From the NCBI GenBank assembly GCA_025056895.1, contig JANWVJ010000008.1, forward strand, positions 1 through 51,960: a DNA stretch of 51,960 nucleotides, read 5' to 3'. The notes under the pieces were generated by a model. It was not told the origin of the DNA and ran no database searches. It saw nothing but the letters and a program-made list of their open reading frames with translations. The stretch is from Thermoflexales bacterium (GTDB lineage Bacteria; Chloroflexota; Anaerolineae; J036; Brachytrichaceae). The position numbers were made by a program, and so were the translations under genes. Positions 11,113 to 19,610 of this stretch are shown piece after piece; the stretch's first letter is position 1; each line of letters opens with the position of its first letter.

Positions 11113-11143
11113 ACGACCCCGACACGTATCCGGTCGGGGTCGT
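11113..11143 (-). terminator. Hairpin between ilvN and ilvC (possible attenuator or processing stem)
   Basis: Perfect 11-bp stem ACGACCCCGAC/GTCGGGGTCGT, 9-nt loop, just after the ilvN stop; weak U-tract. Confidence 0.5.
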
Positions 11144-11150
11144 TTCGGGA

Positions 11151-11762
11151 TCAAGTATGCCGTCCGTGCCCGTTTTGGCCCACAACGGCGTTATCGAAGG
11201 GAACAACAGAGACCTCGGTGGCCTCGTGCTTTTGTGCCATGCGCGTTGCCCCACGTCCCATGGCGATCCGACCTGTGCGCACGACTTCCATGATGCCATA
11301 CTCCGACAATACGTTCAGCATCGCGTCGATCTTGGTTTCGTCTCCTGTCACTTCCAGGATGATCGAGTCCTTCGACAGATCGACCACGTCGCTCTTGTAC
11401 ATGTCGGCAATTTGCTTGATCTCACCGCGCTGTTGGGCGTCATTGGTGCGCACTTTGATCAGCGCCATCTCGCGGATCACCGCCGGCACATTTGTTAAGT
11501 CTTGTACATCGATCACGTTGACCAGCTTGTACAGGTTGCTTTCTACCAGCGCCGCGCTGGTCTTGCTGGCATCGACGACGATGGTCATACGCGATACGGC
11601 CGGGTCGTCGGTTGTGCCGACGGCCAGGCTATCGATGTTGTAGTTGCGCCGGCGGAACAAACTGGCGACGCGGTTGAGCACGCCGGGTTTATTCTCCACC
11701 AACGCCACAAGAGTGTGTTTCTGCTTATTTTGGCGAGCAGCAGCCGCATGATCGATGAGCAT
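11151..11762 (-). CDS. ilvN: Acetolactate synthase small subunit
   Basis: 203-aa ORF; ACT domain HTLVALVENKPGVLNRVASLFRRRNYNIDSLAVG. Confidence 0.95.
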   Translation of the reverse strand: MLIDHAAAARQNKQKHTLVALVENKPGVLNRVASLFRRRNYNIDSLAVGTTDDPAVSRMTIVVDASKTSAALVESNLYKLVNVIDVQDLTNVPAVIREMALIKVRTNDAQQRGEIKQIADMYKSDVVDLSKDSIILEVTGDETKIDAMLNVLSEYGIMEVVRTGRIAMGRGATRMAQKHEATEVSVVPFDNAVVGQNGHGRHT

Positions 11763-11806
11763 GGTTCTCCTTAACTCTTAACTGATGAGAGTGAGCTTGA
11801 TAAGTC

Positions 11807-13540
11807 TTATTTGACCGTCTCAAATCCTGTGCCCAATGCAGCCGGCTGTCTGCGCACCATTTCATTGAGTGCCTTGCCCGGCATCACCATCGGGAACACG
11901 TTTGTTTCATTCTCCACGACGAACTCGCACACCACCGGCCCGTCGTGGGCCCGTGCTTTGGCAATAATCTCCCGCGTCTCATCCAGCGTTGTAGCGCGCA
12001 GGCCGAGTATGCCGTATGCTTCGGCCAACTTTTGGAAGTCCGGCGTCCACATCTGGGTTGCCGAGTAGCGTCTGTCGTGCATCAGCTCTTGCCACTGGCG
12101 CACCATTCCCAGGTAGTTGTTGTTGATGATGGCCATTTTGATGTTCAGCCCTTCCTGTCGGATAGTGGCCAGCTCGGGGATGCTCATCTGGAAACCTCCA
12201 TCGCCGGCAATAGCCCAAATCTCTTCGTTCGGGCGGGCGAAACGCGCGCCAATGGCAGCCGGCACAGCGAATCCCATCGTGCCCAAGCCGCCGCTGGTGA
12301 GCAACTGATTGCGCCGCGTGTGCTGGAAATACTGCGTCTCCCACATTTGGTGTTGTCCGACGTCGGTTGTGATGGTGCAGTTGCCGCCGGTTGCTTCCCA
12401 AATGGCGCGAATCACTTGCGGCGCCAACAACAAGTTGTCCGGCAACGGTTGATTCATCACGTCGTGCATCTGGGTGTCCATGCGCCACTCGTTGATCTGC
12501 GCCATCCAGTTGTCGTGTGTGCGTTTAGCGACGAGCGGGATCAGGTCGCGCAACACATCCTTCACACTGCCGACGATCCCGACATCGGCCGGCACATTTT
12601 TGTTGATCTCGGCAGCGTCGATGTCTACGTGAATCACGCGCGCGTTCTTGGCGTATTGCGACAAATTGCCGGTCACGCGATCGTCGAAGCGCATGCCGAG
12701 CGCAATCAGCAGGTCAGCGTTGGCGATCGCTTGATTGACGTATGCTTCGCCATGCATGCCCATCATGCGCAGGTTGAGAGGATGATCTTCGCTGATGACG
12801 CCGATGCCCAACAGAGTCGTGGCAACAGGGATGCCCGTCTTGTTGACGAACTCGCACAGCTCCTCGTGCGCTTTGCCGTGCTTGATGCCCTGGCCGGCCA
12901 GAATGATGGGTCGCTTAGCGTTATCGATCAACTCGGCGGCAGCGCGCAACAACGCCGGCATATCCTGGCGGCGCATCGGCTTGATGGCGCGATACCCGCG
13001 CAGCCGCACGCTGGTCACCGGCGTGTACTCGGTCGATTTCTGCTGCGCGTCTTTGCAGATATCGATCAGCACCGGTCCGGGCCGGCCACTGCGGGCAATG
13101 TAGAACGCCTCGGCTACCACCTGGGCGATCTCATTCACACTCATGACCAAGTAATTGTGCTTGGTCACCGGCAATGTCACGCCTGTGACATCGGTCTCCT
13201 GAAAGGCGTCACTGCCGACCAGATGCGAAGCAACCTGACCGGTAATCGCGACGACCGGCGAGGAATCCATCATGGCGTTGGCCAGTCCGGTGACCAGGTT
13301 GGTCGCGCCCGGGCCGCTGGTTGCCATGCACACGCCGACCTTGCCGCTGGCGCGGGCATAGCCATCGGCAGCCAGCGCCGCGTTCTCCTCGTGGCGCACC
13401 AACACGTGATGCACACGATCTCGGTAGTCATACAAGGCGTCATAGGTGGGCAGAATTGCGCCGCCTGGATAGCCGAATACGACTTCGACCCCTTGTTGAA
13501 TCAATGATTCCCACAAGATTTGCGCTCCGGTCAGTTTCAT
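11807..13540 (-). CDS. ilvB: Acetolactate synthase large subunit
   Basis: 577-aa ORF; FGYPGGAILPTYDALYD, ThDP motif AGDGGFQMSIPELATIRQEGLNIKMAIINNNYLGMVRQW; SD TAAGGAG before ATG. Confidence 0.97.
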   Translation of the reverse strand: MKLTGAQILWESLIQQGVEVVFGYPGGAILPTYDALYDYRDRVHHVLVRHEENAALAADGYARASGKVGVCMATSGPGATNLVTGLANAMMDSSPVVAITGQVASHLVGSDAFQETDVTGVTLPVTKHNYLVMSVNEIAQVVAEAFYIARSGRPGPVLIDICKDAQQKSTEYTPVTSVRLRGYRAIKPMRRQDMPALLRAAAELIDNAKRPIILAGQGIKHGKAHEELCEFVNKTGIPVATTLLGIGVISEDHPLNLRMMGMHGEAYVNQAIANADLLIALGMRFDDRVTGNLSQYAKNARVIHVDIDAAEINKNVPADVGIVGSVKDVLRDLIPLVAKRTHDNWMAQINEWRMDTQMHDVMNQPLPDNLLLAPQVIRAIWEATGGNCTITTDVGQHQMWETQYFQHTRRNQLLTSGGLGTMGFAVPAAIGARFARPNEEIWAIAGDGGFQMSIPELATIRQEGLNIKMAIINNNYLGMVRQWQELMHDRRYSATQMWTPDFQKLAEAYGILGLRATTLDETREIIAKARAHDGPVVCEFVVENETNVFPMVMPGKALNEMVRRQPAALGTGFETVK

Positions 13541-13630
13541 GGTTTCGCTCCTTAAAGTAAATCAAAACGAGCCTTGCCTAAATTTCACTTTCGGACTGGC
13601 ATGTGCTCAAACGCACGATGCAACCTAACA

Positions 13631-13660
13631 AAAAAGCCTTCCTGTTTAGGAAGGCTTTTT
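13631..13660 (-). terminator. Intrinsic terminator in the ilvB leader (attenuator)
   Basis: Minus strand AAAAAGCCTTCCT-AAAC-AGGAAGGCTTTTTT; 13-bp perfect stem ending in U6, about 90 nt upstream of ilvB. Confidence 0.9.
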
Positions 13661-13688
13661 GTATGCGTTTTATGCGCGCCTGTCGCTC

Positions 13689-13778
13689 TCAGACCGCCGT
13701 CCTAAACAGCTTAAGCTCCCGTCCACTAAGGACCAGGAGCAAGCTAACGACGACGATCAAAACGATGGATGCACGCAT
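13689..13778 (-). CDS. Putative branched-chain amino acid leader peptide, MRASIVLIVVVSLLLVLSGRELKLFRTAV
   Basis: 29 codons plus TGA, absent from the ORF track; 12 of residues 5-17 are I/V/L; lies between a strong promoter and an intrinsic terminator upstream of ilvB. Confidence 0.8.
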   Translation of the reverse strand: MRASIVLIVVVSLLLVLSGRELKLFRTAV

Positions 13779-13810
13779 GGCGCTGAGCAATGCCAACTAG
13801 ATTGCGCGCG

Positions 13811-13839
13811 TTTATACTCGACACACCCCAGATTGTCAA
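13811..13839 (-). promoter_or_regulatory. Sigma70-type promoter of the ilv leader
   Basis: Minus strand TTGACA (13839-13834), 17-bp spacer, TATAAA (13816-13811). Confidence 0.8.
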
Positions 13840-14015
13840 GTGGTATGAGCCGGCAATTTCTGGAATGTGCTCACTGAGTACCGGTTTGCCCTTTCCCAGT
13901 CTTGGCTGATTGAGATCGTGTCTGCCCGGCAGGTAGGGCGCAAGGGTGAGCCGGTTGGAGGTCCAAGCTTATAATCGTTGCGGATTGAGATGGCGCCGGC
14001 CATCCACTCTAAGCA

Positions 14016-14621
14016 ATGTCGGCGATCACGATTTCTCGGCAAATGGGTAGCCTGGGCCGCGATGTGGCCCGCGCAGTTGGTGAACGACTGGGCTATCGTG
14101 TTGTCTGGCGAGAGCTGATCAATCAAGCTGCCCGCCGAGCCGGACAGCCGGAGCTGGCCCTGGCTGCGATTGACGAGCTGGGACTCCTGGGACTTGCTCC
14201 GCCAACCGCAGCAATTGAATCCTACACGCGGGCTGTGGCTGCTGTGATGGAGGAACTGGTCGCCGCAGGGAATGTGGTGATCGTCGGTCGCGCCGGTCAG
14301 ATCATCTTACGTGGGCGCCCTGATGTGTTGCATGTGCGCGTTGTCGCGCCCCTCCCCATCCGCATTGCGCGAATCGCCGATCAGCAAGGTGTCTCGCTCG
14401 ACGCGGCGCGTGCGCAGGTCGAAGCCAGTGATCGCAGCCGGCGGGCGTATTTGAAGCGATTTCATCACTGCGATTGGGACGACCCCGATTTATATGACCT
14501 GATTATCAACACTGAGCGCATCGACGTTTCAATCGCCGCAGATATGATTTGTGCAGCAGTGCGCGCTGGAGCGCCGGCTGCTACATCAAGTTCCGCCGCT
14601 TTGGGTGAGACGGCATTGTGA
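14016..14621 (+). CDS. Cytidylate kinase-like family protein
   Basis: MSAITISRQMGSLGRDVARAVGERLGYRVV...IVGRAGQIIL; TATAAT at 13970-13975 upstream. Confidence 0.8.
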   Translation: MSAITISRQMGSLGRDVARAVGERLGYRVVWRELINQAARRAGQPELALAAIDELGLLGLAPPTAAIESYTRAVAAVMEELVAAGNVVIVGRAGQIILRGRPDVLHVRVVAPLPIRIARIADQQGVSLDAARAQVEASDRSRRAYLKRFHHCDWDDPDLYDLIINTERIDVSIAADMICAAVRAGAPAATSSSAALGETAL

Positions 14622-15037
14622 GCAGCGCTAGTCCGAGTCGCCCCGCCTTTGCTCATCCGGCCGAGGAGCTATTTGCTCGCATCCTCGATTTTTACGGCAT
14701 CGCCTGGCAATATGAGCCGACCACCTTTCCACTGGAATGGGACGAAGATGGGAACGTAACCGAAGCATTTACGCCCGACTTCTATTTGCCTGAACAGGAT
14801 TTGTATGTTGAATTGACCACTTTGCGCCCGCAACTGGCGTCTTACAAGAGTCGCCGGCTGCGTCGTATGAAAGAACTATATCCCCACATCAACATCAAAC
14901 TCTTCAAGCGGCGCGAAATGCGCAACCTCATGCTCAAGTACGGCTTGCTCCAAGAGGCCGGCCGCATCCGAGGCGCAACTGCCCAAGCGCCGCTTGATCC
15001 CCATCCTGCTGACAGCTATGACACGACCTCTGCCTGA
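14618..15037 (+). CDS. Putative PD-(D/E)XK-fold protein
   Basis: E..F...L..YGI.WQYEPTTFPL...FTPDFYLPEQDLYVELTT; ATG-overlap with upstream ORF (GTG start). Confidence 0.55.
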   Translation: MSSASPSRPAFAHPAEELFARILDFYGIAWQYEPTTFPLEWDEDGNVTEAFTPDFYLPEQDLYVELTTLRPQLASYKSRRLRRMKELYPHINIKLFKRREMRNLMLKYGLLQEAGRIRGATAQAPLDPHPADSYDTTSA

Positions 15038-15587
15038 AGGCTATGCCTGGTTGTCTGACGAAATACAAGAAGTGCTCTTTTCCGCCGAGATGTTGCAGCG
15101 GCGCGTAGCCGAGCTGGGGTCGGCCATTTCAATAGACTACGCCGGTCGCAACCCGCTGCTGGTGGGCGTCTTGAAGGGCGTTTTACCGTTTATGGCCGAC
15201 TTGTTGCGCGCAATTACCATTCATGTTGAGGTGGACTTCATCGCCGTATCCAGCTACACCCCAGAAGCGCGCGAGCGCGGCATCGTGAGGTTGGTGAAAG
15301 ATTTGGAAATGCCGCTGGCAGGCCGCCACGTCCTCTTTGTAGAAGACGTGATCGACACCGGCTTAACGCTGAGCTATTTGTTGCGCAACCTGCGCGCACG
15401 TCAACCGGCCAGCTTGGAAGTGTGCGCCCTATTCGACAAGCCGGCCCATCGCCTGATCGGCATTCCACTCAAGTACAAAGGCTTCGACTTGCCGGATCGT
15501 TTTGTGGTGGGTTACGGCTTGGACTACCACGAACGCTATCGCAACCTGCCTTTTGTGGCCCTACTGCGAGCGCAAGTCCTCGGCTGA
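15018..15587 (+). CDS. hpt: Hypoxanthine phosphoribosyltransferase
   Basis: PRTase motif VLFVEDVIDTGLTLSYLL, GYGLDYHERYRNLPFV; start trimmed to MTRPLPEGY. Confidence 0.92.
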   Translation: MTRPLPEGYAWLSDEIQEVLFSAEMLQRRVAELGSAISIDYAGRNPLLVGVLKGVLPFMADLLRAITIHVEVDFIAVSSYTPEARERGIVRLVKDLEMPLAGRHVLFVEDVIDTGLTLSYLLRNLRARQPASLEVCALFDKPAHRLIGIPLKYKGFDLPDRFVVGYGLDYHERYRNLPFVALLRAQVLG

Positions 15588-15589
15588 GG

Positions 15590-15895
15590 CTACCCTTCCC
15601 ACACCTCTGCGTACATCACATTCACCAACGGCTGGGCGAAGCTCAGCAATAATGAGCCGGCCCTGCGCCCTTCGGTCGAGTTCAGCGCCTGGGTCAGCTC
15701 CGTCAGGCTGTCGAAATACAGCTCATGAATCAGATAGTACGGCGGCTCGCCGTTCGGGGCGCCGGCAGCGCGGTTGACCGTCGCCCTCTTGACAAGCGGG
15801 ATGGCGTTCACAGCCGGCACGTAGTGCTGCGAGAAGAAGTTCTCAAACGCCGTCACATCGGCAGGGTGGCGGAAGAAAGTGATCAATTTGACCAT
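15590..15895 (-). CDS. EthD family protein
   Basis: 101-aa ORF MVKLITFFRHPADVTAFENFFSQHYVPAVNAIP. Confidence 0.75.
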   Translation of the reverse strand: MVKLITFFRHPADVTAFENFFSQHYVPAVNAIPLVKRATVNRAAGAPNGEPPYYLIHELYFDSLTELTQALNSTEGRRAGSLLLSFAQPLVNVMYAEVWEG

Positions 15896-16050
15896 GCTGT
15901 TGCGTCGCCGGCGATTCTAGCCCACTTTTTAGCGCTTCTCGTTGTATGCGCCAATATCGTCATCGCTTCCCCCTTCGCCTACGGTAGAATCGGTTAGGCT
16001 GATTGAGTACTCAACGTGCTGTGTGCTGATTACCGGTGACAGGCTGAGCG

Positions 16051-17547
16051 ATGAAATACCATGTGACGACCTTTGGGTGCCAGATGAACGAAGCCGACTC
16101 GCAGCGGCTGGCATCGGAGATGGAAAAGCTGGGCTTGCGCGCCACCGACAAGCGCGAAGAAGCCGATGTGCTGGTGGTGAACACATGTGTCGTGCGCCAA
16201 AGCGCCGAAGACCGCGCCTATAGTTACTTGCAGTCGATCCGACCGCTCAAGCGCGACAACCCAAACGTTGTCATCGGCGTCATGGGATGCATGGTGGGTG
16301 TGCGCGGAGCATTGCCGAACGGTGGGGATGGCCTGGGCAAAAAGTTGCCGTTTGTGGATGTGTTCATGCCTCCCAGCGATCCTCGTCCTATGGTGGATTT
16401 TCTGCTCCAGCGCGAGGGACGCGCTCTAATCGAGCGTGAAACGGCCGAGCGGTTCGCCTTGCAGGACGAGCAAGATGGTTCAAGGCGCGACATTGGCGCT
16501 CTGCCATTTCTTTTGCCTGCGCACGAGCGAGGCCGCCGCGTGACCGCCAACGTGCCGATTGTGTACGGCTGTTCACACGCCTGTTCGTTCTGCATCATTC
16601 CCTTCCGGCGCGGAGTGGAGCGCAGCCGGCCCATTCCTGAAATCGTCGCTGAAGTGCGTGCCTTGGTTGAGCAAGGGATCAAAGAAGTGACCTTGCTCGG
16701 TCAAATTGTGGATCGCTATGGCTATGACTTGCTAGGCGATGATTACGCCATTCGCGCCTACAATCCCGGCGCTGCCTCGGGGCGTCCTTCACAAGTGTTG
16801 CCCATTCATGCGCCGCTGGTCGATTTGCTGCGTCAGATCAATGACATCGACGGCTTGATGCGCATTCGCTTCCTGACCTCCCATCCCAACTGGATGACCG
16901 ACGAACTGTTGGATGCAGTGCGCGAGTTGCCCAAAGTGATGCCTCATATCGAGGTGCCGGTGCAAGCCGGCGACGATGACGTGCTGCACCGTATGCGACG
17001 CGGCTACACCGCCGATGACTACCGCGCGCTCGTTGAGCGCATCCGCGACAAAGTGCCCGGCTGTAGCATTGCCACCGATGTCATCGTCGGTTTCTGCGGC
17101 GAGACGGAAGCGCAATTCATGCGCACATACGATTTGCTCGAAGAACTGCGCCTCGATGTGATCCACATTGCCAAATACTCGCCGCGTCCGCACACGACTG
17201 CTGCGCGCAATTTCGCGGACGATGTGCCGGAAGAAGAAAAGGAGCGCCGCTGGCAGATGCTGAATGATCAACACGAGCGCATCTCGACCCAGATCAACGC
17301 GCGCTACCAAGGTCAAATGGTCGAAGTGTTAGTTGAAGATCAGCACAAAGGACGCTGGCGCGGGCGCACACCGACCAACAAGCTGGTCTTCTTTGAAGAC
17401 CCCGATCCCAATCGTGATTGGCGTGGCCGGCTGGTTAACGTGCGCATCACCTGGACCGGCCCGTGGAGCTTGCAGGGCATACCGGTGGAGTTGCCGGCCG
17501 CGCCGAGCCACGTTCTGCATAGCCAAATTGCCTTGAGCCTGTCATGA
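16051..17547 (+). CDS. miaB: tRNA-2-methylthio-N6-dimethylallyladenosine synthase
   Basis: TFGCQMNEADSQ, radical-SAM motif GCSHACSFCIIPFRRGVERSRP, C-terminal TRAM-like region. Confidence 0.95.
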   Translation: MKYHVTTFGCQMNEADSQRLASEMEKLGLRATDKREEADVLVVNTCVVRQSAEDRAYSYLQSIRPLKRDNPNVVIGVMGCMVGVRGALPNGGDGLGKKLPFVDVFMPPSDPRPMVDFLLQREGRALIERETAERFALQDEQDGSRRDIGALPFLLPAHERGRRVTANVPIVYGCSHACSFCIIPFRRGVERSRPIPEIVAEVRALVEQGIKEVTLLGQIVDRYGYDLLGDDYAIRAYNPGAASGRPSQVLPIHAPLVDLLRQINDIDGLMRIRFLTSHPNWMTDELLDAVRELPKVMPHIEVPVQAGDDDVLHRMRRGYTADDYRALVERIRDKVPGCSIATDVIVGFCGETEAQFMRTYDLLEELRLDVIHIAKYSPRPHTTAARNFADDVPEEEKERRWQMLNDQHERISTQINARYQGQMVEVLVEDQHKGRWRGRTPTNKLVFFEDPDPNRDWRGRLVNVRITWTGPWSLQGIPVELPAAPSHVLHSQIALSLS

Positions 17548-17553
17548 CATGAT

Positions 17554-18411
17554 ATGAGTGCGCTGGCAGCGCCGGCCAATATCGACATTCGCCCCTTTGC
17601 CAGCGTTGCAGACCATATGCAGTGCGATGCATTGCAACGCCGCGTGTGGGGCGACGCCAACACGGTCTCTCCGCCGATGTCTATTGCTATTCAGCGACAT
17701 GGCGGCATTGCGCTGGGCGCCTTCGAGCGGCGCTCCGGTCGCATGATTGGCTTTGTGCTGAGTTTCTTGGCTCCTAGCTCGCTGCCTGGAGCTGCGCGCG
17801 GCCTGAGCCAACATTCACACATGGCCGCCGTTGCCCCAGAGTGGCAAAATCGCGGCGTCGGCATGGCGCTCAAGCTGGCCCAGCGACATGCCGCGCTGGC
17901 CCAAGGGATCAATCTGATTACCTGGACCTATGACCCGCTGGAAGCGCGCAACGCGATGTTGAACATTCACAAGCTGGGGGCCATTTGTCGCACCTACCAC
18001 CGCAACTACTACGGAGACATGCCCGACACCCTGAATGCCGGCTTGGCTACCGATCGGTTTGAGGTGGAGTGGTGGCTTGATGCCGGCGGGCGCAGCGGCG
18101 CTGATCAGGCAGTTTCCCAGGCGCCGGCTTATACCTCCTCTCTGCTTGCAGAAGACAAACAAGGCGTGCCTGCCGTCCATCACATCGAGATCGACATCCC
18201 CCTGGATTTCCAGGCGCTCAAGCGCACCGACCTGAATCACGCGCGAGCCTGGCGCATGCGCACGCGCCTGCAGTTTGAGGATGCCTTCTCGCGCGGCTTT
18301 GTCGTGGTTGATTTCATCCGCCTCGGCCCGCGCACCTTCTATGTTCTCAAACAGCAGCAAGTAGAAACGCATCACCAGACCACAGCCCAGTTGGAAAGCG
18401 CCGACGCATAG
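17554..18411 (+). CDS. GNAT family N-acetyltransferase
   Basis: HMAAVAPEWQNRGVGMALKLAQRHAAL acetyl-CoA-binding motif. Confidence 0.75.
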   Translation: MSALAAPANIDIRPFASVADHMQCDALQRRVWGDANTVSPPMSIAIQRHGGIALGAFERRSGRMIGFVLSFLAPSSLPGAARGLSQHSHMAAVAPEWQNRGVGMALKLAQRHAALAQGINLITWTYDPLEARNAMLNIHKLGAICRTYHRNYYGDMPDTLNAGLATDRFEVEWWLDAGGRSGADQAVSQAPAYTSSLLAEDKQGVPAVHHIEIDIPLDFQALKRTDLNHARAWRMRTRLQFEDAFSRGFVVVDFIRLGPRTFYVLKQQQVETHHQTTAQLESADA

Positions 18412-18491
18412 AGGGCGTTTCATATTCTGCTCAGGTGCGGCTGTTAGAATCTCCTAGCTGGTCGCCGGTTGTTTAACCGCTTAATCATCCG

Positions 18492-19610
18492 ATGGAACTA
18501 TTTAACTCGCTCCTAATCGGCATCCTGGTGTTCATCGTGCTCCTGGGACCGTTGATGTTCGTGCACGAATTAGGGCACTTTTTGTTTGCCAAGCGCGCCG
18601 GCGTGCGCGTGGAAGAATTTGGTATGGGATTCCCGCCGCGCGCCGTCACCCTGTTCAAGCGTGGTGAGACCATTTACACTTTGAACTGGCTTCCGATTGG
18701 CGCGTTTGTGCGTATGACCGGCGAAGAAGACCCCTCTGATCCGCGCAGCCTGGCTGCCCAGCCCAAACGGTGGCGATTTGCGGTGTTGTTTGCCGGCCCG
18801 GCCTTTAATTTCATCTTTGCCGTGCTGGTGTTATTTGTGGCCTATCTGCTATTTGCCACGCAGCCCACCGTAGGCCGCTATCGCATCACCGGTGTCACAC
18901 CCGGCAGCCCGGCCCAAGCAATCGGGCTGTTACCCGGCGACGAAGTGCTGTCGGTCAACGGCATCGACGCTACCGAGCAGCTCGCCTCTAATCTGCCGCA
19001 AGACACATTCATCTTGAAATCCCAAGCCCAAGCTTCGATTGGAAAATCGATTCAGATTGTGGTGCTGCGGCCTTCAGGTGATGCCGGCGAGCCGCCGGCC
19101 GAAGTGACCCTGAGCGGCGTGATTCCCGCCGACGCCAATCCGAACGCACCCTTGGGCGTCAGTCTCGGCCTAAACGTCATTGCTACCGAGCGCGTCCATT
19201 ACAGCGTTCCTGAGGCGTTTGCGATGGCGCTAGATGATCTGTACTTGGCCACGTCGAACCTCGTGCGCGCGCCGGTCGAACTGGTCACCGGCCGCATCGC
19301 ACCCGAAATGGCCCGACCCGTCGGTGTTGTGGGTATCACCAGCATCGGAGTGTCGCTCCTTGAACAGGGCCTGTTCCCCTTTGTCCGCTTTGCCGGCATC
19401 TTGAGCATGTTGATCGGCCTGACCAACTTGCTGCCCATTCCGGCTCTGGATGGTGGACGCATTCTGTTCGTCTTGATCGAGTGGGTGCGCGGCCGGCGCA
19501 TCGACCCACGCCGTGAGCAGTGGACTCATGCCGTCGGGATGATTCTGTTGCTGACCTTGTCGGCCATCATCATCGCCTTCGATATTCTGGTTCCCGTGCG
19601 TTTACCATGA
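18492..19610 (+). CDS. rseP: RIP metalloprotease (site-2 protease)
   Basis: FVHELGHFLFAKRAGVRVEEFGMGF, PDZ region, NLLPIPALDGGRILF. Confidence 0.93.
   Translation: MELFNSLLIGILVFIVLLGPLMFVHELGHFLFAKRAGVRVEEFGMGFPPRAVTLFKRGETIYTLNWLPIGAFVRMTGEEDPSDPRSLAAQPKRWRFAVLFAGPAFNFIFAVLVLFVAYLLFATQPTVGRYRITGVTPGSPAQAIGLLPGDEVLSVNGIDATEQLASNLPQDTFILKSQAQASIGKSIQIVVLRPSGDAGEPPAEVTLSGVIPADANPNAPLGVSLGLNVIATERVHYSVPEAFAMALDDLYLATSNLVRAPVELVTGRIAPEMARPVGVVGITSIGVSLLEQGLFPFVRFAGILSMLIGLTNLLPIPALDGGRILFVLIEWVRGRRIDPRREQWTHAVGMILLLTLSAIIIAFDILVPVRLP

Noticed and set aside
11945-13507. 520-aa plus-strand ORF opposite ilvB
   Set aside because: Antisense shadow of an unambiguous ilvB
13541-13810. T-box riboswitch controlling ilvB
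   Set aside because: No AGGGTGGNACCGCG-type T-box sequence found in the leader; leader-peptide attenuation fits better
13836-14126. 96-aa minus-strand ORF overlapping the ilv leader promoter
   Set aside because: Overlaps the cytidylate-kinase-like start and the TTGACA promoter element; no domain; likely random
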